A stretch of 29,398 bases of DNA from positions 1 through 29,398 of the forward strand of contig DGRT01000083.1 of the NCBI GenBank assembly GCA_002391105.1, written 5' to 3'. The translations under genes were made by a program, and so were the position numbers. This DNA comes from Lachnospiraceae bacterium UBA4381 (GTDB lineage: Bacteria; Bacillota; Clostridia; Lachnospirales; Lachnospiraceae). A model generated the notes under the pieces. That model saw only the letters and a list, made by a program, of their open reading frames with translations, was not told where the DNA came from and searched no databases. This document shows positions 7,872-15,755 of the stretch, one piece after another (position 1 is the first letter of the stretch; each line of letters begins with the position of its first letter).

Positions 7872-8817
7872 CTTTTCCCACCTTTTCTTCAAATATAAAG
7901 AGTGCACCTATGATTACTATCATGACTGTACACATGATGATTGCTGCTGCTGAAAGTTTCTGATAGTTAAGCGTCCGGAATGTATTATTCATAAAATGCT
8001 GCAGCATATAGAGAGAATCAAATGGATAATCCCCTGTAAGCAGATATACCTCTCTGAACACCTTGAAGGAATTGATAAGAGACATAATTCCCACAAAGAA
8101 TATAGTCGGCGATATAAATCTCAGCTTGATATACCAGAACTGCTGAAAGGGAGATGCCCCATCCAGATAGGATACCTCCAGCACATCCTTAGGTATAGCC
8201 GTCAGTGCCGACATAAAAAGTATCATATTGTACCCCAGATTCTTCCACAGGAACAAAATAACAACCACCAGTTGACTCCAGCCTGATTTGAACCAGTCAA
8301 TATTTCCTCCGCCAAAAACATGCAGAATATCATTTACTACACCGTGATAATCAAACAGCACCTGCCATATAAGAACTACAGATGCAACCGGCACCATAAG
8401 CGGACTAAGGAAAAATGTCCTGAAATAGCTTTTGGCAGGAATCTCCTCATCCAGTATAAGTGCCATTCCCATAGACAAAAGTATTGCCAGCGGCACCGTC
8501 AGGAGCGAGAAGAAAAGCGTATTCTTCGCCGCAGTTCTAAAGGCAGCATTTTCAAGAACCATTTTAAAGTTCCGAAGCCCCACAAAGGTTTTGTCCATCA
8601 GGCTTTCAGTATTGGCATAAAATATTACAACAAAAAAAGGGGCTACAAAAAAGACGAGAACACCTATCAGACTTGGACTGAGAAAAAGAGCAGACTTTAC
8701 TCTGTCTCTCCAGTTTACATGTTTTTTTGTGTAATCTATCTTATTCCCCTGATTATCTAATACAACAACCTTTTCTTTTTTCAGCTTCTTAACTGATACA
8801 CCCGTATTTTTACTCAT
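7858..8817 (-). CDS. MalF-type carbohydrate ABC transporter permease
   Basis: This 319-residue permease has about six membrane helices, from residue 43 to the C-terminus. Its EAA-like loop, E-V-S-Y-L-D-G-A-S-P-F-Q-Q-F-W, starts at about 214. It is of the MalF/UgpA/LacF type and pairs with the overlapping MalG-type gene. The first 35 residues form a basic, cytoplasmic leader. The ATG at 8815-8817 starts MSKNTGVSVK. It follows the solute-binding protein gene by 122 bases, a spacer with two strong hairpins. The substrate cannot be deduced; the family mostly imports oligosaccharides or sugar derivatives. Confidence 0.92.
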   Translation of the reverse strand: MSKNTGVSVKKLKKEKVVVLDNQGNKIDYTKKHVNWRDRVKSALFLSPSLIGVLVFFVAPFFVVIFYANTESLMDKTFVGLRNFKMVLENAAFRTAAKNTLFFSLLTVPLAILLSMGMALILDEEIPAKSYFRTFFLSPLMVPVASVVLIWQVLFDYHGVVNDILHVFGGGNIDWFKSGWSQLVVVILFLWKNLGYNMILFMSALTAIPKDVLEVSYLDGASPFQQFWYIKLRFISPTIFFVGIMSLINSFKVFREVYLLTGDYPFDSLYMLQHFMNNTFRTLNYQKLSAAAIIMCTVMIVIIGALFIFEEKVGKDVEG

Positions 8818-8868
8818 GCCAGTATTCCTTTGGTTAATAATTTTAGCAGTTATTCCTTCGATTTATAC

Positions 8869-8904
8869 TAATGCATCCCATGCATTACCCCTGCTTCGCA
8901 GGGG
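8869..8904 (-). repeat. Two tandem triloop hairpins in the binding-protein/permease spacer
   Basis: TAATGCAT and ATGCATTA (8869-8876 and 8880-8887) form an 8-bp stem with a 3-base loop. CCCCTGC and GCAGGGG (8888-8894 and 8898-8904) form a 7-bp stem, with loop GAA on the transcribed strand. The second has the same GCGAAGC core as the hairpins at 13784-13893. No T-tract follows, so these are probably RNA-stability or processing structures rather than a full terminator, placed as the REP hairpins are between malE and malF in Escherichia coli. Confidence 0.6.
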
Positions 8905-8939
8905 CAGATACATCGCACCCGGTATTAATCTCAGGTAAA

Positions 8940-11207
8940 TTATTTATTCTCATTAATATAGGTATTGGCTCTGTTCTGGATAATAAATGTTACATCATCT
9001 ACACTCTTATCCCCCTCAAAAAACGCCTTTGCCTCTTCCTGTACTATCTTATCTATATTCATATCATATGACCATACTCCGTCAGCAGACTCTACAAGGG
9101 ATCGGTACTCTTTTGCCTCCTCCTCGGTAAATGGATGAATATCGATCTGCATGTCATACCAGCCTATAGATGTGCTGATAGGAAGCATCTCATTACCATA
9201 CTTATCGGTAGCGCCTTCCTCAGTATTGGTAATATAATTCATATATTCTTCAAAAACATCCTGTCTGACAGGCAAGCGGTACATAACCTGATAATCCTCA
9301 GATTCGTATTCCTCTGTTAAGAGAGTTCTTAAGAATTCCCACGCCTCATCCTTATAAGCCGACTTGGAGGATACCGCAAGGGAGCTGTAGAAATTAACAA
9401 AGGTTCCATTTCTATCCTCATTAGGATAACCCTTGAAAGAAATATCACCTTCAAACAGATAAGTGTACATCTGCATATCTTCCGGCGAAAGACCTCCCTG
9501 AATAAACAGAAGCTGGTTGTTCTTCATCAGATTCGGTATGGAATTCTCCTGATCCCACTCCACCTGATCATTATTACCACGATCACACATCATCAGAAGA
9601 TCCTTGAATTCCGGAGAATCAAAGGTACATTTTCCTGTTTCCCAGTCAACAAAATCATTCATACCACCATAGAGGAAGTAGTCCAGGTTCTGTGATTTGT
9701 TCGTTGTTTCAAACAGTCTGACCTCTTCATCCTGCTCATCAACATAAGCCTTCATCTCAGAAAAGTTCCAACCGGGCTCCTCTCCAATATCAGATGCCCT
9801 GCCCATAAGAGTCATGATCGAAAAGGATGGACATATCCTGTACAGCTTACCATCCGTTTTCATAGCCTCCAGAATATTCGGTATGAAATCCTCCTCACTC
9901 AGTTCCGGATCAGCACTGAGAAATGGCGTCATATCCTCAAACATTCCCTTTGCCATACACTGTTCTACTGACATACCGCCTACATTTCCACTGGAGATAT
10001 CATATATATCAGGCAGATTTCCGGCAGCAATATCAGCACTCATCTTGCCCATAGGATCCATCTCTCCACTATAGTTGATCATATTGATCCTGACATCAGT
10101 ATGCGACCTGTTGAATTCGAGTATCGCCTGCTTCATATCATATGATTCATAGAGAGACATATATGTAAGAATCTTTCTATCTTTAATTGTTTCCGGATCA
10201 ACCTTATTGTACCTGGTTACAACCGAGCCCTCCGATCCGGCGGTCTTTGATATAAATGTTTCATTTGAAAGAGGGGTTATACTGCCTACATCATCAGCGG
10301 AAATATCTGATGCGTAAAAATCCAGTATTATCTTTGAGGATTCATCTGAATACTTATAGCCATACATCTTTCCGGAATTAAGGTAAAACAGATCATAATC
10401 TCCATTTCCTCTTACCAGAGAATTAGTGGTTTCAAAATAAGTAATAGGGACCTCTCTTTCATTAGAAAAGCTTTTGGATTTCTCATCATAAACCTTAGAC
10501 TTCATAGGTTTATCCTGTGACCCTTCAACGGATTCCACTACAACCGCATTTCCCTTTTTATCGAGGCTGATTCCCTCAATATATGCCTCGGAGTTATAGG
10601 TGGCAGCCTGCTTCATATCCTTATCTACAACTACGATCTGGGAATCAAACTGGAAGAACAGATTGCCATTATTATCACAAACACATCTCTGAAGCCATTC
10701 ATCAGCAGATACCCCAGCAACCTCCCTTAAGGGTACCGGTTCTTTATAGCTTCCATTCTCATATATATAAATTCTTTCTGTATCATCTTCTGTTGAAGGA
10801 CTTGTGATGTAACCACAGTAACCGGAATCATTTACCAGTATCTGTCTTACATATGCTCCATCTGATGGCTTAGGCTCATCTATCTTTTCAGCAGTTCCTC
10901 CCTCAAAGGGCACCTTATAAACTGTATAGTTATCTACACCCGCTATAAATTCAGCATCTCCCTCAGAAGCCTCCGGAAAGTAGAACTCATCTCCCAGAAT
11001 GATAAATCCATCTGAATATCTCTGAATATCCGTCACATCTCCAACTATACCCTCCACTTTAAAGTCTGCATCCAGAGCAAAAGTATAATTGATAGATTCC
11101 TTTGCGAGATCCGACATGGATGCGTCATCTTTTTTACCACATCCCACTACTCCAAGCGTTAATAGAGAAATAAGTGCAACACTTAGCAGCTTTCCTAGTT
11201 TTTTCAT
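8940..11207 (-). CDS. Lipoprotein extracellular solute-binding protein with an extra N-terminal beta-rich domain
   Basis: This 755-residue lipoprotein has a signal peptide ending in the lipobox V-V-G-C, with lipidated Cys at 23. Residues about 345-755 look like a family 1 extracellular solute-binding domain (I-L-T-Y-M-S-L-Y-E-S-Y-D-M-K-Q-A-I-L-E-F at its start, later A-A-G-N-L-P-D-I-Y-D). Ordinary sugar-binding proteins are about 420-550 residues. The extra 300 residues (about 45-340) are predicted beta-rich, with recurring short D-x-x-G-N strands such as C-D-N-N-G-N-L-F-F and L-D-K-K-G-N-A-V-V, suggestive of a propeller-like fold. The gene starts 51 bases after the GGDEF gene and precedes the two permeases, so it should deliver ligand to them. 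The extra domain may bind a polymer or another envelope protein; this is inference. Confidence 0.85.
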   Translation of the reverse strand: MKKLGKLLSVALISLLTLGVVGCGKKDDASMSDLAKESINYTFALDADFKVEGIVGDVTDIQRYSDGFIILGDEFYFPEASEGDAEFIAGVDNYTVYKVPFEGGTAEKIDEPKPSDGAYVRQILVNDSGYCGYITSPSTEDDTERIYIYENGSYKEPVPLREVAGVSADEWLQRCVCDNNGNLFFQFDSQIVVVDKDMKQAATYNSEAYIEGISLDKKGNAVVVESVEGSQDKPMKSKVYDEKSKSFSNEREVPITYFETTNSLVRGNGDYDLFYLNSGKMYGYKYSDESSKIILDFYASDISADDVGSITPLSNETFISKTAGSEGSVVTRYNKVDPETIKDRKILTYMSLYESYDMKQAILEFNRSHTDVRINMINYSGEMDPMGKMSADIAAGNLPDIYDISSGNVGGMSVEQCMAKGMFEDMTPFLSADPELSEEDFIPNILEAMKTDGKLYRICPSFSIMTLMGRASDIGEEPGWNFSEMKAYVDEQDEEVRLFETTNKSQNLDYFLYGGMNDFVDWETGKCTFDSPEFKDLLMMCDRGNNDQVEWDQENSIPNLMKNNQLLFIQGGLSPEDMQMYTYLFEGDISFKGYPNEDRNGTFVNFYSSLAVSSKSAYKDEAWEFLRTLLTEEYESEDYQVMYRLPVRQDVFEEYMNYITNTEEGATDKYGNEMLPISTSIGWYDMQIDIHPFTEEEAKEYRSLVESADGVWSYDMNIDKIVQEEAKAFFEGDKSVDDVTFIIQNRANTYINENK

Positions 11208-11258
11208 GTTAATCCACTCTCTGTACTTTATTATAGTCTTATATTCCAGATCATCCCA

Positions 11259-13580
11259 TCAACCAGCAGATTTATTGACATCCTTACGTTTATTTTTCTT
11301 ATCCAGATATAACTTCTCGTCAGCATACATCATTTCAGTTTCTATATCAACCGTATCAGAAACCACAAGATTCTGAAAACCGAAGCTGAAATCAATGTAG
11401 TAAGGCTTTCCGTCCTGCTCATTAAGTCTGTCCTGATAATAATTCATGCTATCTACTATATTTTTAAATGAACTGCCTTCCATATCAGGAACAAATACCG
11501 CAAATTCATCGCCGCCGATTCTTGCCATAATGCTTCCCCTCGGAAAGCTCTTTCTAAGCGTATTGGCTATACTGGTAAGTGCAAAGTCACCGTCTTTATG
11601 ACCAAATCTGTCATTTACCTGCTTCAGATTATCCATATCAATATAACCAACCAGAGCATTCTTTCCACTATAGCTTGCATTCAGGAGAAGCTGTGCTACC
11701 GCTTCAAAAAAGCCGCGTCTGTTATAAAGACCCGTCAGCTCATCTGTAACGGATATAGCATTTAGCTGATCATTCTTATCCCGTATCTCATTCATGGTCT
11801 GCTCAAGACGGTTCTGGATAGCCATCTCCTGTCTCATAAGTGTAATGAACTTAAGGGACGTTGCAAGCTGAAGGGAGGTAGTATAAACCTTGCTGAAATT
11901 TGATATAACTGTTTCGCAAAGAAGCAGTCCATGCTGCGCTTCATTAGTGAAGAGTGGTGTCAGCACCATGGTATGACGCCTTTCATTCGGTGTATATTTA
12001 TGATTAAATATCATATATGAAGGAAGTATCCTGTTTCCTTCCGGAATCACCTTTGCCTTACCATCCTTACAATATGCCTGAAACATTACATACTTGGGCA
12101 CCTTCCACATACCATCATTCATAAGCAGCGGCAGTTCGTCATACAGATATACATAGGCACTCTGGAAGCCACTGTTTTTATGCAGATTCTCTGCGATCAG
12201 CTTATAACATTTATTATCATCCGTTGCAGTAAGAAGTGTATCTCTGGTAAGTCTCATGGATTGCCATACGCTCTGTTTATTACTCTTAACTTCCATCATA
12301 TATTCAGCCGACAGATAGAATGACAGTTGCGATAGGACTGTATTGAAAGCTTTTTCCAGCTTTTCATGCAATTCCATATCCATACTAAGACTCAGCATAA
12401 AGCTTGAAAACAGACTCATCACATAGGTAAACTTACTATGGGAGAAGTAGTAAACAATAATACTACTCTCCACCACCTTATCCGTTGCATTTCTCAGTTC
12501 CTCAGCGTTAAATGCAGCATCCTTGAATACCATATCAATAAATATATTAAAATAAGGAGTCAGCGTTTCAAAAAGCTGTCTGGAATAAAACTTATTCTCA
12601 TAATGACTGAGAAACAGATTATAGAAGTCATCCAGAAGCTTATCACTCTGCTTCTCACGTATTCTGTTTTCCACCATCTCTATAATCCTGGGATCTGTCG
12701 AAGGATTGCAGCCGCAGGACAGTCTTCTTACCATCTTGGAATGCAGCAGAGATACAGAGGTATCACCGGTCCTGATCAGCTCAAGTGCCTGATAGACTGC
12801 ATTATATCCGAGATCCATTACATTATTATCCACGGTAGTAAGCTGTGGAGTGAGCACCAGAGAAGTCGGTGTGTTGTCATAGCCGGTAACCAGTATGTCT
12901 TTGCCTATCACGAGTCCTTTTCTGGTAATAGCCTTGTAGCCGCCAATAGCCATGGTATCATTTGCAAATACGATTGCCTCAAGGTCAGGATTATCATCCA
13001 GAAGCTTTCCCACTATCCCTTCAGTAAATTCAGAAAAATCCCCATAAGCAACTCTTTTCTCATCATATGGGATATCATTTTCCGCAAGAACCTTTTTATA
13101 TATATTAAATCTTTCAAGAGCATCCGCATTTTCCAGACGCCCGCTGACAAAGCCTATCCTGCTCTTCTTATGATCCTTTATGAGATGCTCTATTGCACCC
13201 CTTAATCCAGACGCACCTTCTGTATAGAGAAATGGATAGCCTGATATCTCAGCTTCTATTGTTAGTACAGGAACATCAAAATTATCAAGAAACGCTTTCT
13301 TGTTTTCAACAGATATAAAGCTGCCTATAGAACCGATAGATACTATAAGAGCATCCATGGATTTTTTACTGGCATAATAGAAAATAGAATTGTACTGATA
13401 ATCGTACTTTGCATTAACAGGATCATTGTAAGAAGCATTCAGATACATACCCGGCAGAATAATAAGATTCACATCCGCCTCTTCTGCTGCATATTCCACA
13501 CCTTTTATTATCTCAAAGGCATAATCATTGTCCAGATGACATGTCAAAAAACCGATAGTCGGTCTAGTCTTATCAATCAT
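11259..13580 (-). CDS. Periplasmic-binding-protein-like sensor fused to a GGDEF diguanylate cyclase
   Basis: This 773-residue protein starts MIDKTRPTIGFLT. The N-terminal part (about 1-285) is a LacI/ribose-binding-protein-like ligand domain (A-N-D-T-M-A-I-G-G-Y, V-T-G-Y-D-N), with no helix-turn-helix before it. A mainly helical, possibly GAF-like middle region follows, then a GGDEF domain (about 610-765) with D-E-L-T-G-L-Y-N-R-R and an intact G-G-D-E-F at 689-693. It should make c-di-GMP from two GTP. The RxxD inhibitory site before GGDEF is absent (R-G-S-I there), so classical product inhibition is not expected. There is no signal peptide or membrane helix, so the ligand is sensed inside the cell. 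The ATG at 13578-13580 follows GAGGGGG; the reading frame is open for 30 further codons without family similarity. It heads the transport operon and may sense a product of that transport. Confidence 0.88.
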   Translation of the reverse strand: MIDKTRPTIGFLTCHLDNDYAFEIIKGVEYAAEEADVNLIILPGMYLNASYNDPVNAKYDYQYNSIFYYASKKSMDALIVSIGSIGSFISVENKKAFLDNFDVPVLTIEAEISGYPFLYTEGASGLRGAIEHLIKDHKKSRIGFVSGRLENADALERFNIYKKVLAENDIPYDEKRVAYGDFSEFTEGIVGKLLDDNPDLEAIVFANDTMAIGGYKAITRKGLVIGKDILVTGYDNTPTSLVLTPQLTTVDNNVMDLGYNAVYQALELIRTGDTSVSLLHSKMVRRLSCGCNPSTDPRIIEMVENRIREKQSDKLLDDFYNLFLSHYENKFYSRQLFETLTPYFNIFIDMVFKDAAFNAEELRNATDKVVESSIIVYYFSHSKFTYVMSLFSSFMLSLSMDMELHEKLEKAFNTVLSQLSFYLSAEYMMEVKSNKQSVWQSMRLTRDTLLTATDDNKCYKLIAENLHKNSGFQSAYVYLYDELPLLMNDGMWKVPKYVMFQAYCKDGKAKVIPEGNRILPSYMIFNHKYTPNERRHTMVLTPLFTNEAQHGLLLCETVISNFSKVYTTSLQLATSLKFITLMRQEMAIQNRLEQTMNEIRDKNDQLNAISVTDELTGLYNRRGFFEAVAQLLLNASYSGKNALVGYIDMDNLKQVNDRFGHKDGDFALTSIANTLRKSFPRGSIMARIGGDEFAVFVPDMEGSSFKNIVDSMNYYQDRLNEQDGKPYYIDFSFGFQNLVVSDTVDIETEMMYADEKLYLDKKNKRKDVNKSAG

Positions 13581-13711
13581 AATCGAACCCCCTCGATTAC
13601 TATCTTCATTACCATCCGAATCGCCCCGGAACCAGAATTGTCCAGAAAAGCGATAATCCGGAAACCCCAATACCTTTTTAAATATATCTCAGACACCTTG
13701 TATCTGAGTCC

Positions 13712-13893
13712 CTGCTTCGCAGAACGCATCCCTCGCTCCGCTCGGGATCAACAAGCGCTCCGCAATCGAGGACTATTTGGTGCCATATCTGCTTCGCAGA
13801 TATGCAAGCCTTACTTCGTAAGTCTTGGTTCTGCTTCGCAGAACGCATCCCTCGCTTCGCTCGGGATCACGATTGCTCCGCAATCGTTGACTA
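13712..13893. repeat. Array of short palindromic triloop hairpins with two direct repeat units
   Basis: Two units, 13712-13775 and 13831-13893, share 38 of 39 bases over their first part and then diverge. Each carries CTGCTTCGCAG, then CCTCGCTTCGCTCGG (TCCG in the first unit), then TGCTCCGCA. Between them lie two further stems: 13784-13804 (9 bp, perfect) and 13805-13827 (nine pairs with one mismatch). The hairpin at 13828-13844 has a 7-bp stem and that at 13870-13886 a 7-bp stem. Nearly all close a three-base TTC or TCC loop with GC pairs (GCGAAGC on the other strand). No open reading frame runs through it. It resembles a REP-like intergenic element. Confidence 0.8.
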
Positions 13894-14015
13894 TTATATC
13901 ATAAAAATAAATCAATATAAAGAATGGTTTATATGATAACAACTCAAAAATGTCAATCAATTCCACAATGTTCCTCAAAACATTTATTCAAATGTAACAA
14001 TAAAATATCCTGCAC

Positions 14016-14044
14016 TTTACAAAACCAGTTTTGTCTATTAAAAT
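14016..14044 (+). promoter_or_regulatory. Likely purM promoter with an overlapping palindrome
   Basis: TTTACA (14016-14021), a 17-base spacer and TAAAAT (14039-14044) each match the sigma-A consensus at five of six positions. The start of transcription would be near 14051, about 47 bases before the purM ATG. ACAAAAC and GTTTTGT (14019-14025 and 14028-14034) form a palindrome with a 2-base gap inside the spacer, which could be a repressor site. No PurR box of the Bacillus type was recognised. Confidence 0.55.
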
Positions 14045-14097
14045 CTATGTGTCGTTCAGCGATATATTATTCAAGTCATTATCTCAGGAGGAAGAAA

Positions 14098-15123
14098 ATG
14101 GATTATAAGAATTCAGGTGTAGATATCGAAGCAGGCTACAAATCAGTTGAGCTTATGAAGGAGCACGTTAAGAAGACCATGCGAAGCGAGGTACTCGGAG
14201 GAATCGGAGGATTCTCAGGTGCATTTTCCATGGCAGGTTTCAAAAATATGGAGAAACCCACTCTGGTTTCCGGAACTGACGGTGTTGGTACCAAGATACA
14301 GCTTGCATTTGTTATGGACAAGCATGATACAGTAGGAATCGACTGCGTAGCTATGTGTGTAAATGATATCGCATGTGCAGGCGCCCAGCCACTCTTCTTC
14401 CTTGATTATATTGCATGCGGTAAGAACTACCCTGAAAAGATTGCCACTATAGTAAGTGGTGTTGCCGAAGGCTGTGTACAGTCAGGCTGCACTCTTATCG
14501 GCGGCGAAACAGCAGAGCATCCGGGACTTATGCCAGAAGATGAATACGACCTTGCAGGCTTTGCAGTAGGTGTTGTAGATGAAAAAGATATAGTTACAGG
14601 AAATGACATCAAAGCCGGCGATGTTCTTGTCGGAATCAAATCCAGCGGTGTCCACAGCAACGGCTTCTCTCTGGTAAGAAAGGTATTTGGAACCAGCAAA
14701 GAAGCACTCTCAAGATATGTTGATGATCTTGGAGCTACAGTAGGTGAAACACTTATAACCCCTACCAGAATATATGTAAAGGCACTGAGCAGCATCCGTG
14801 AAGCAGGTATAACCATAAAGGGTGCGAGCCACATAACAGGCGGAGGCTTCTACGAGAATATCCCAAGAATGCTTCCGGAAGGCATCCTCGCAAGAGTAAA
14901 CAAGAATTCCTACGAAGTACCTCCTATCTTTAAGCTTATCGCAAAAGAAGGAAATGTAGAAGAACATGTTATGTACAATACCTACAACATGGGTATCGGT
15001 ATGATACTTGCAGTAAGAGCTGAGGATGCAGATAATGTAATAGCCGCTGTAAAGTCAGCCGGTGACGATGCAGTAATAGTTGGTGATGTAATCTCCGGCG
15101 ATAAGGGCGTTACGTTGTTTTAA
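14098..15123 (+). CDS. purM: Phosphoribosylformylglycinamidine cyclo-ligase (AIR synthetase)
   Basis: This enzyme closes FGAM to aminoimidazole ribotide with ATP, step five of de novo purine synthesis. The protein is 341 residues, normal for the family, and starts MDYKNSGVDIEAG. Visible signatures are G-T-D-G-V-G-T-K (59-66), the G-G-E-T-A-E-H-P-G loop and the G-G-G-F-Y-E-N-I-P-R-M-L-P motif. The ATG at 14098-14100 has AGGAGGAAGAAA directly before it. The reading frame is open for 58 more codons upstream, but those have no Shine-Dalgarno and no family similarity. purN follows after 31 bases. Confidence 0.98.
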   Translation: MDYKNSGVDIEAGYKSVELMKEHVKKTMRSEVLGGIGGFSGAFSMAGFKNMEKPTLVSGTDGVGTKIQLAFVMDKHDTVGIDCVAMCVNDIACAGAQPLFFLDYIACGKNYPEKIATIVSGVAEGCVQSGCTLIGGETAEHPGLMPEDEYDLAGFAVGVVDEKDIVTGNDIKAGDVLVGIKSSGVHSNGFSLVRKVFGTSKEALSRYVDDLGATVGETLITPTRIYVKALSSIREAGITIKGASHITGGGFYENIPRMLPEGILARVNKNSYEVPPIFKLIAKEGNVEEHVMYNTYNMGIGMILAVRAEDADNVIAAVKSAGDDAVIVGDVISGDKGVTLF

Positions 15124-15154
15124 CACTATTTCATATAATCAGGAAGGAAAAACA

Positions 15155-15748
15155 ATGTTAAGAGTTGTTGTTTTGGTTTCAGGAGGTGGCACAAATCTCC
15201 AGGCCATAATAGATAAAGTAAAGGACGGCACAGTTACTAATACAGAAATCGTAGGTGTCATAAGCAATAACTACGGTGTCAAATCTCTGGAACGTGCAGA
15301 TAAAGCAGGAATCAAAAATGAAGTGGTTGCTCCAAAAGACTATCCGGACAGAGCAGCCTTTAACCGCGCTCTGCTAAATGCACTGGACAGCTATAATCCG
15401 GATCTGATAGTTCTTGCCGGATTCCTGGTTGTAATACCGGATATAGTCATCAAAAAATACGAAGGTAAGATAATCAATATCCACCCTTCGCTTATTCCAT
15501 CCTTCTGCGGAACCGGATATTATGGACTAAGAGTTCATAAGGCCGCTCTTGAAAGAGGCGTAAAGATATCCGGCGCAACAGTTCATTTTGTAGATGCAGG
15601 AACCGACACAGGTCCCATCATTCTTCAGAAGGCCGTTGAGGTTCTTCCCGATGATACTCCGGAGATACTTCAGCGAAGGATCATGGAGCAGGCTGAGTGG
15701 GTAATACTCCCACAGGCAATCGATATGATAGCCAACAACAGACTATAG
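15155..15748 (+). CDS. purN: Phosphoribosylglycinamide formyltransferase (GART)
   Basis: This enzyme transfers the formyl group of 10-formyltetrahydrofolate to GAR, step three of purine synthesis. The protein has 197 residues, the usual length. The catalytic triad is visible: N108 and H110 in I-N-I-H-P-S-L-I-P-S-F, and D151 in D-A-G-T-D-T-G-P. The phosphate loop V-S-G-G-G-T-N-L-Q is at residues 8-16. The ATG is preceded by AGGAAGG. It forms an operon with purM, an order (purM-purN) common in Firmicute pur clusters, although purH and purD do not follow here. A large inverted repeat begins 7 bases after its stop. Confidence 0.98.
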   Translation: MLRVVVLVSGGGTNLQAIIDKVKDGTVTNTEIVGVISNNYGVKSLERADKAGIKNEVVAPKDYPDRAAFNRALLNALDSYNPDLIVLAGFLVVIPDIVIKKYEGKIINIHPSLIPSFCGTGYYGLRVHKAALERGVKISGATVHFVDAGTDTGPIILQKAVEVLPDDTPEILQRRIMEQAEWVILPQAIDMIANNRL

Positions 15749-15755
15749 ACAACAT

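Larger units (their letters stand above)
13581..14097. other. Intergenic region between the divergent GGDEF and purM genes
   Basis: The 517 bases hold no convincing gene. From the left they contain the GGDEF-gene Shine-Dalgarno, a 6-bp stem hairpin (13688-13708), an array of short triloop hairpins with two near-identical repeat units (13712-13893), then AT-rich DNA with the likely purM promoter (14016-14044). No clear promoter for the GGDEF gene was found; it must lie either between the array and the gene or beyond the array. Confidence 0.8.

Noticed and set aside
11208..11258. Promoter for the solute-binding protein gene
   Set aside because: A perfect TATAAT occurs, but the nearest -35-like TTGATG is 21 bases away, so the match is too weak to list.
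12438..13205. Open frame of 255 codons on the plus strand
   Set aside because: It lies wholly antisense to the well-supported PBP-GGDEF gene, has no ribosome site, and its translation looks like reverse-frame sequence.
13581..13670. N-terminal extension of the PBP-GGDEF protein by 30 codons
   Set aside because: The ligand domain starts right at the ATG at 13578-13580, which has a good Shine-Dalgarno; the extension has no similarity or ribosome site.
13712..13893. CRISPR array
   Set aside because: Only two long repeats occur, the intervening DNA is itself palindromic, and no cas gene is present.
13924..14097. N-terminal extension of PurM by 58 codons
   Set aside because: No Shine-Dalgarno at the upstream ATG, no family similarity, and the promoter falls inside it; AGGAGG precedes the ATG at 14098.
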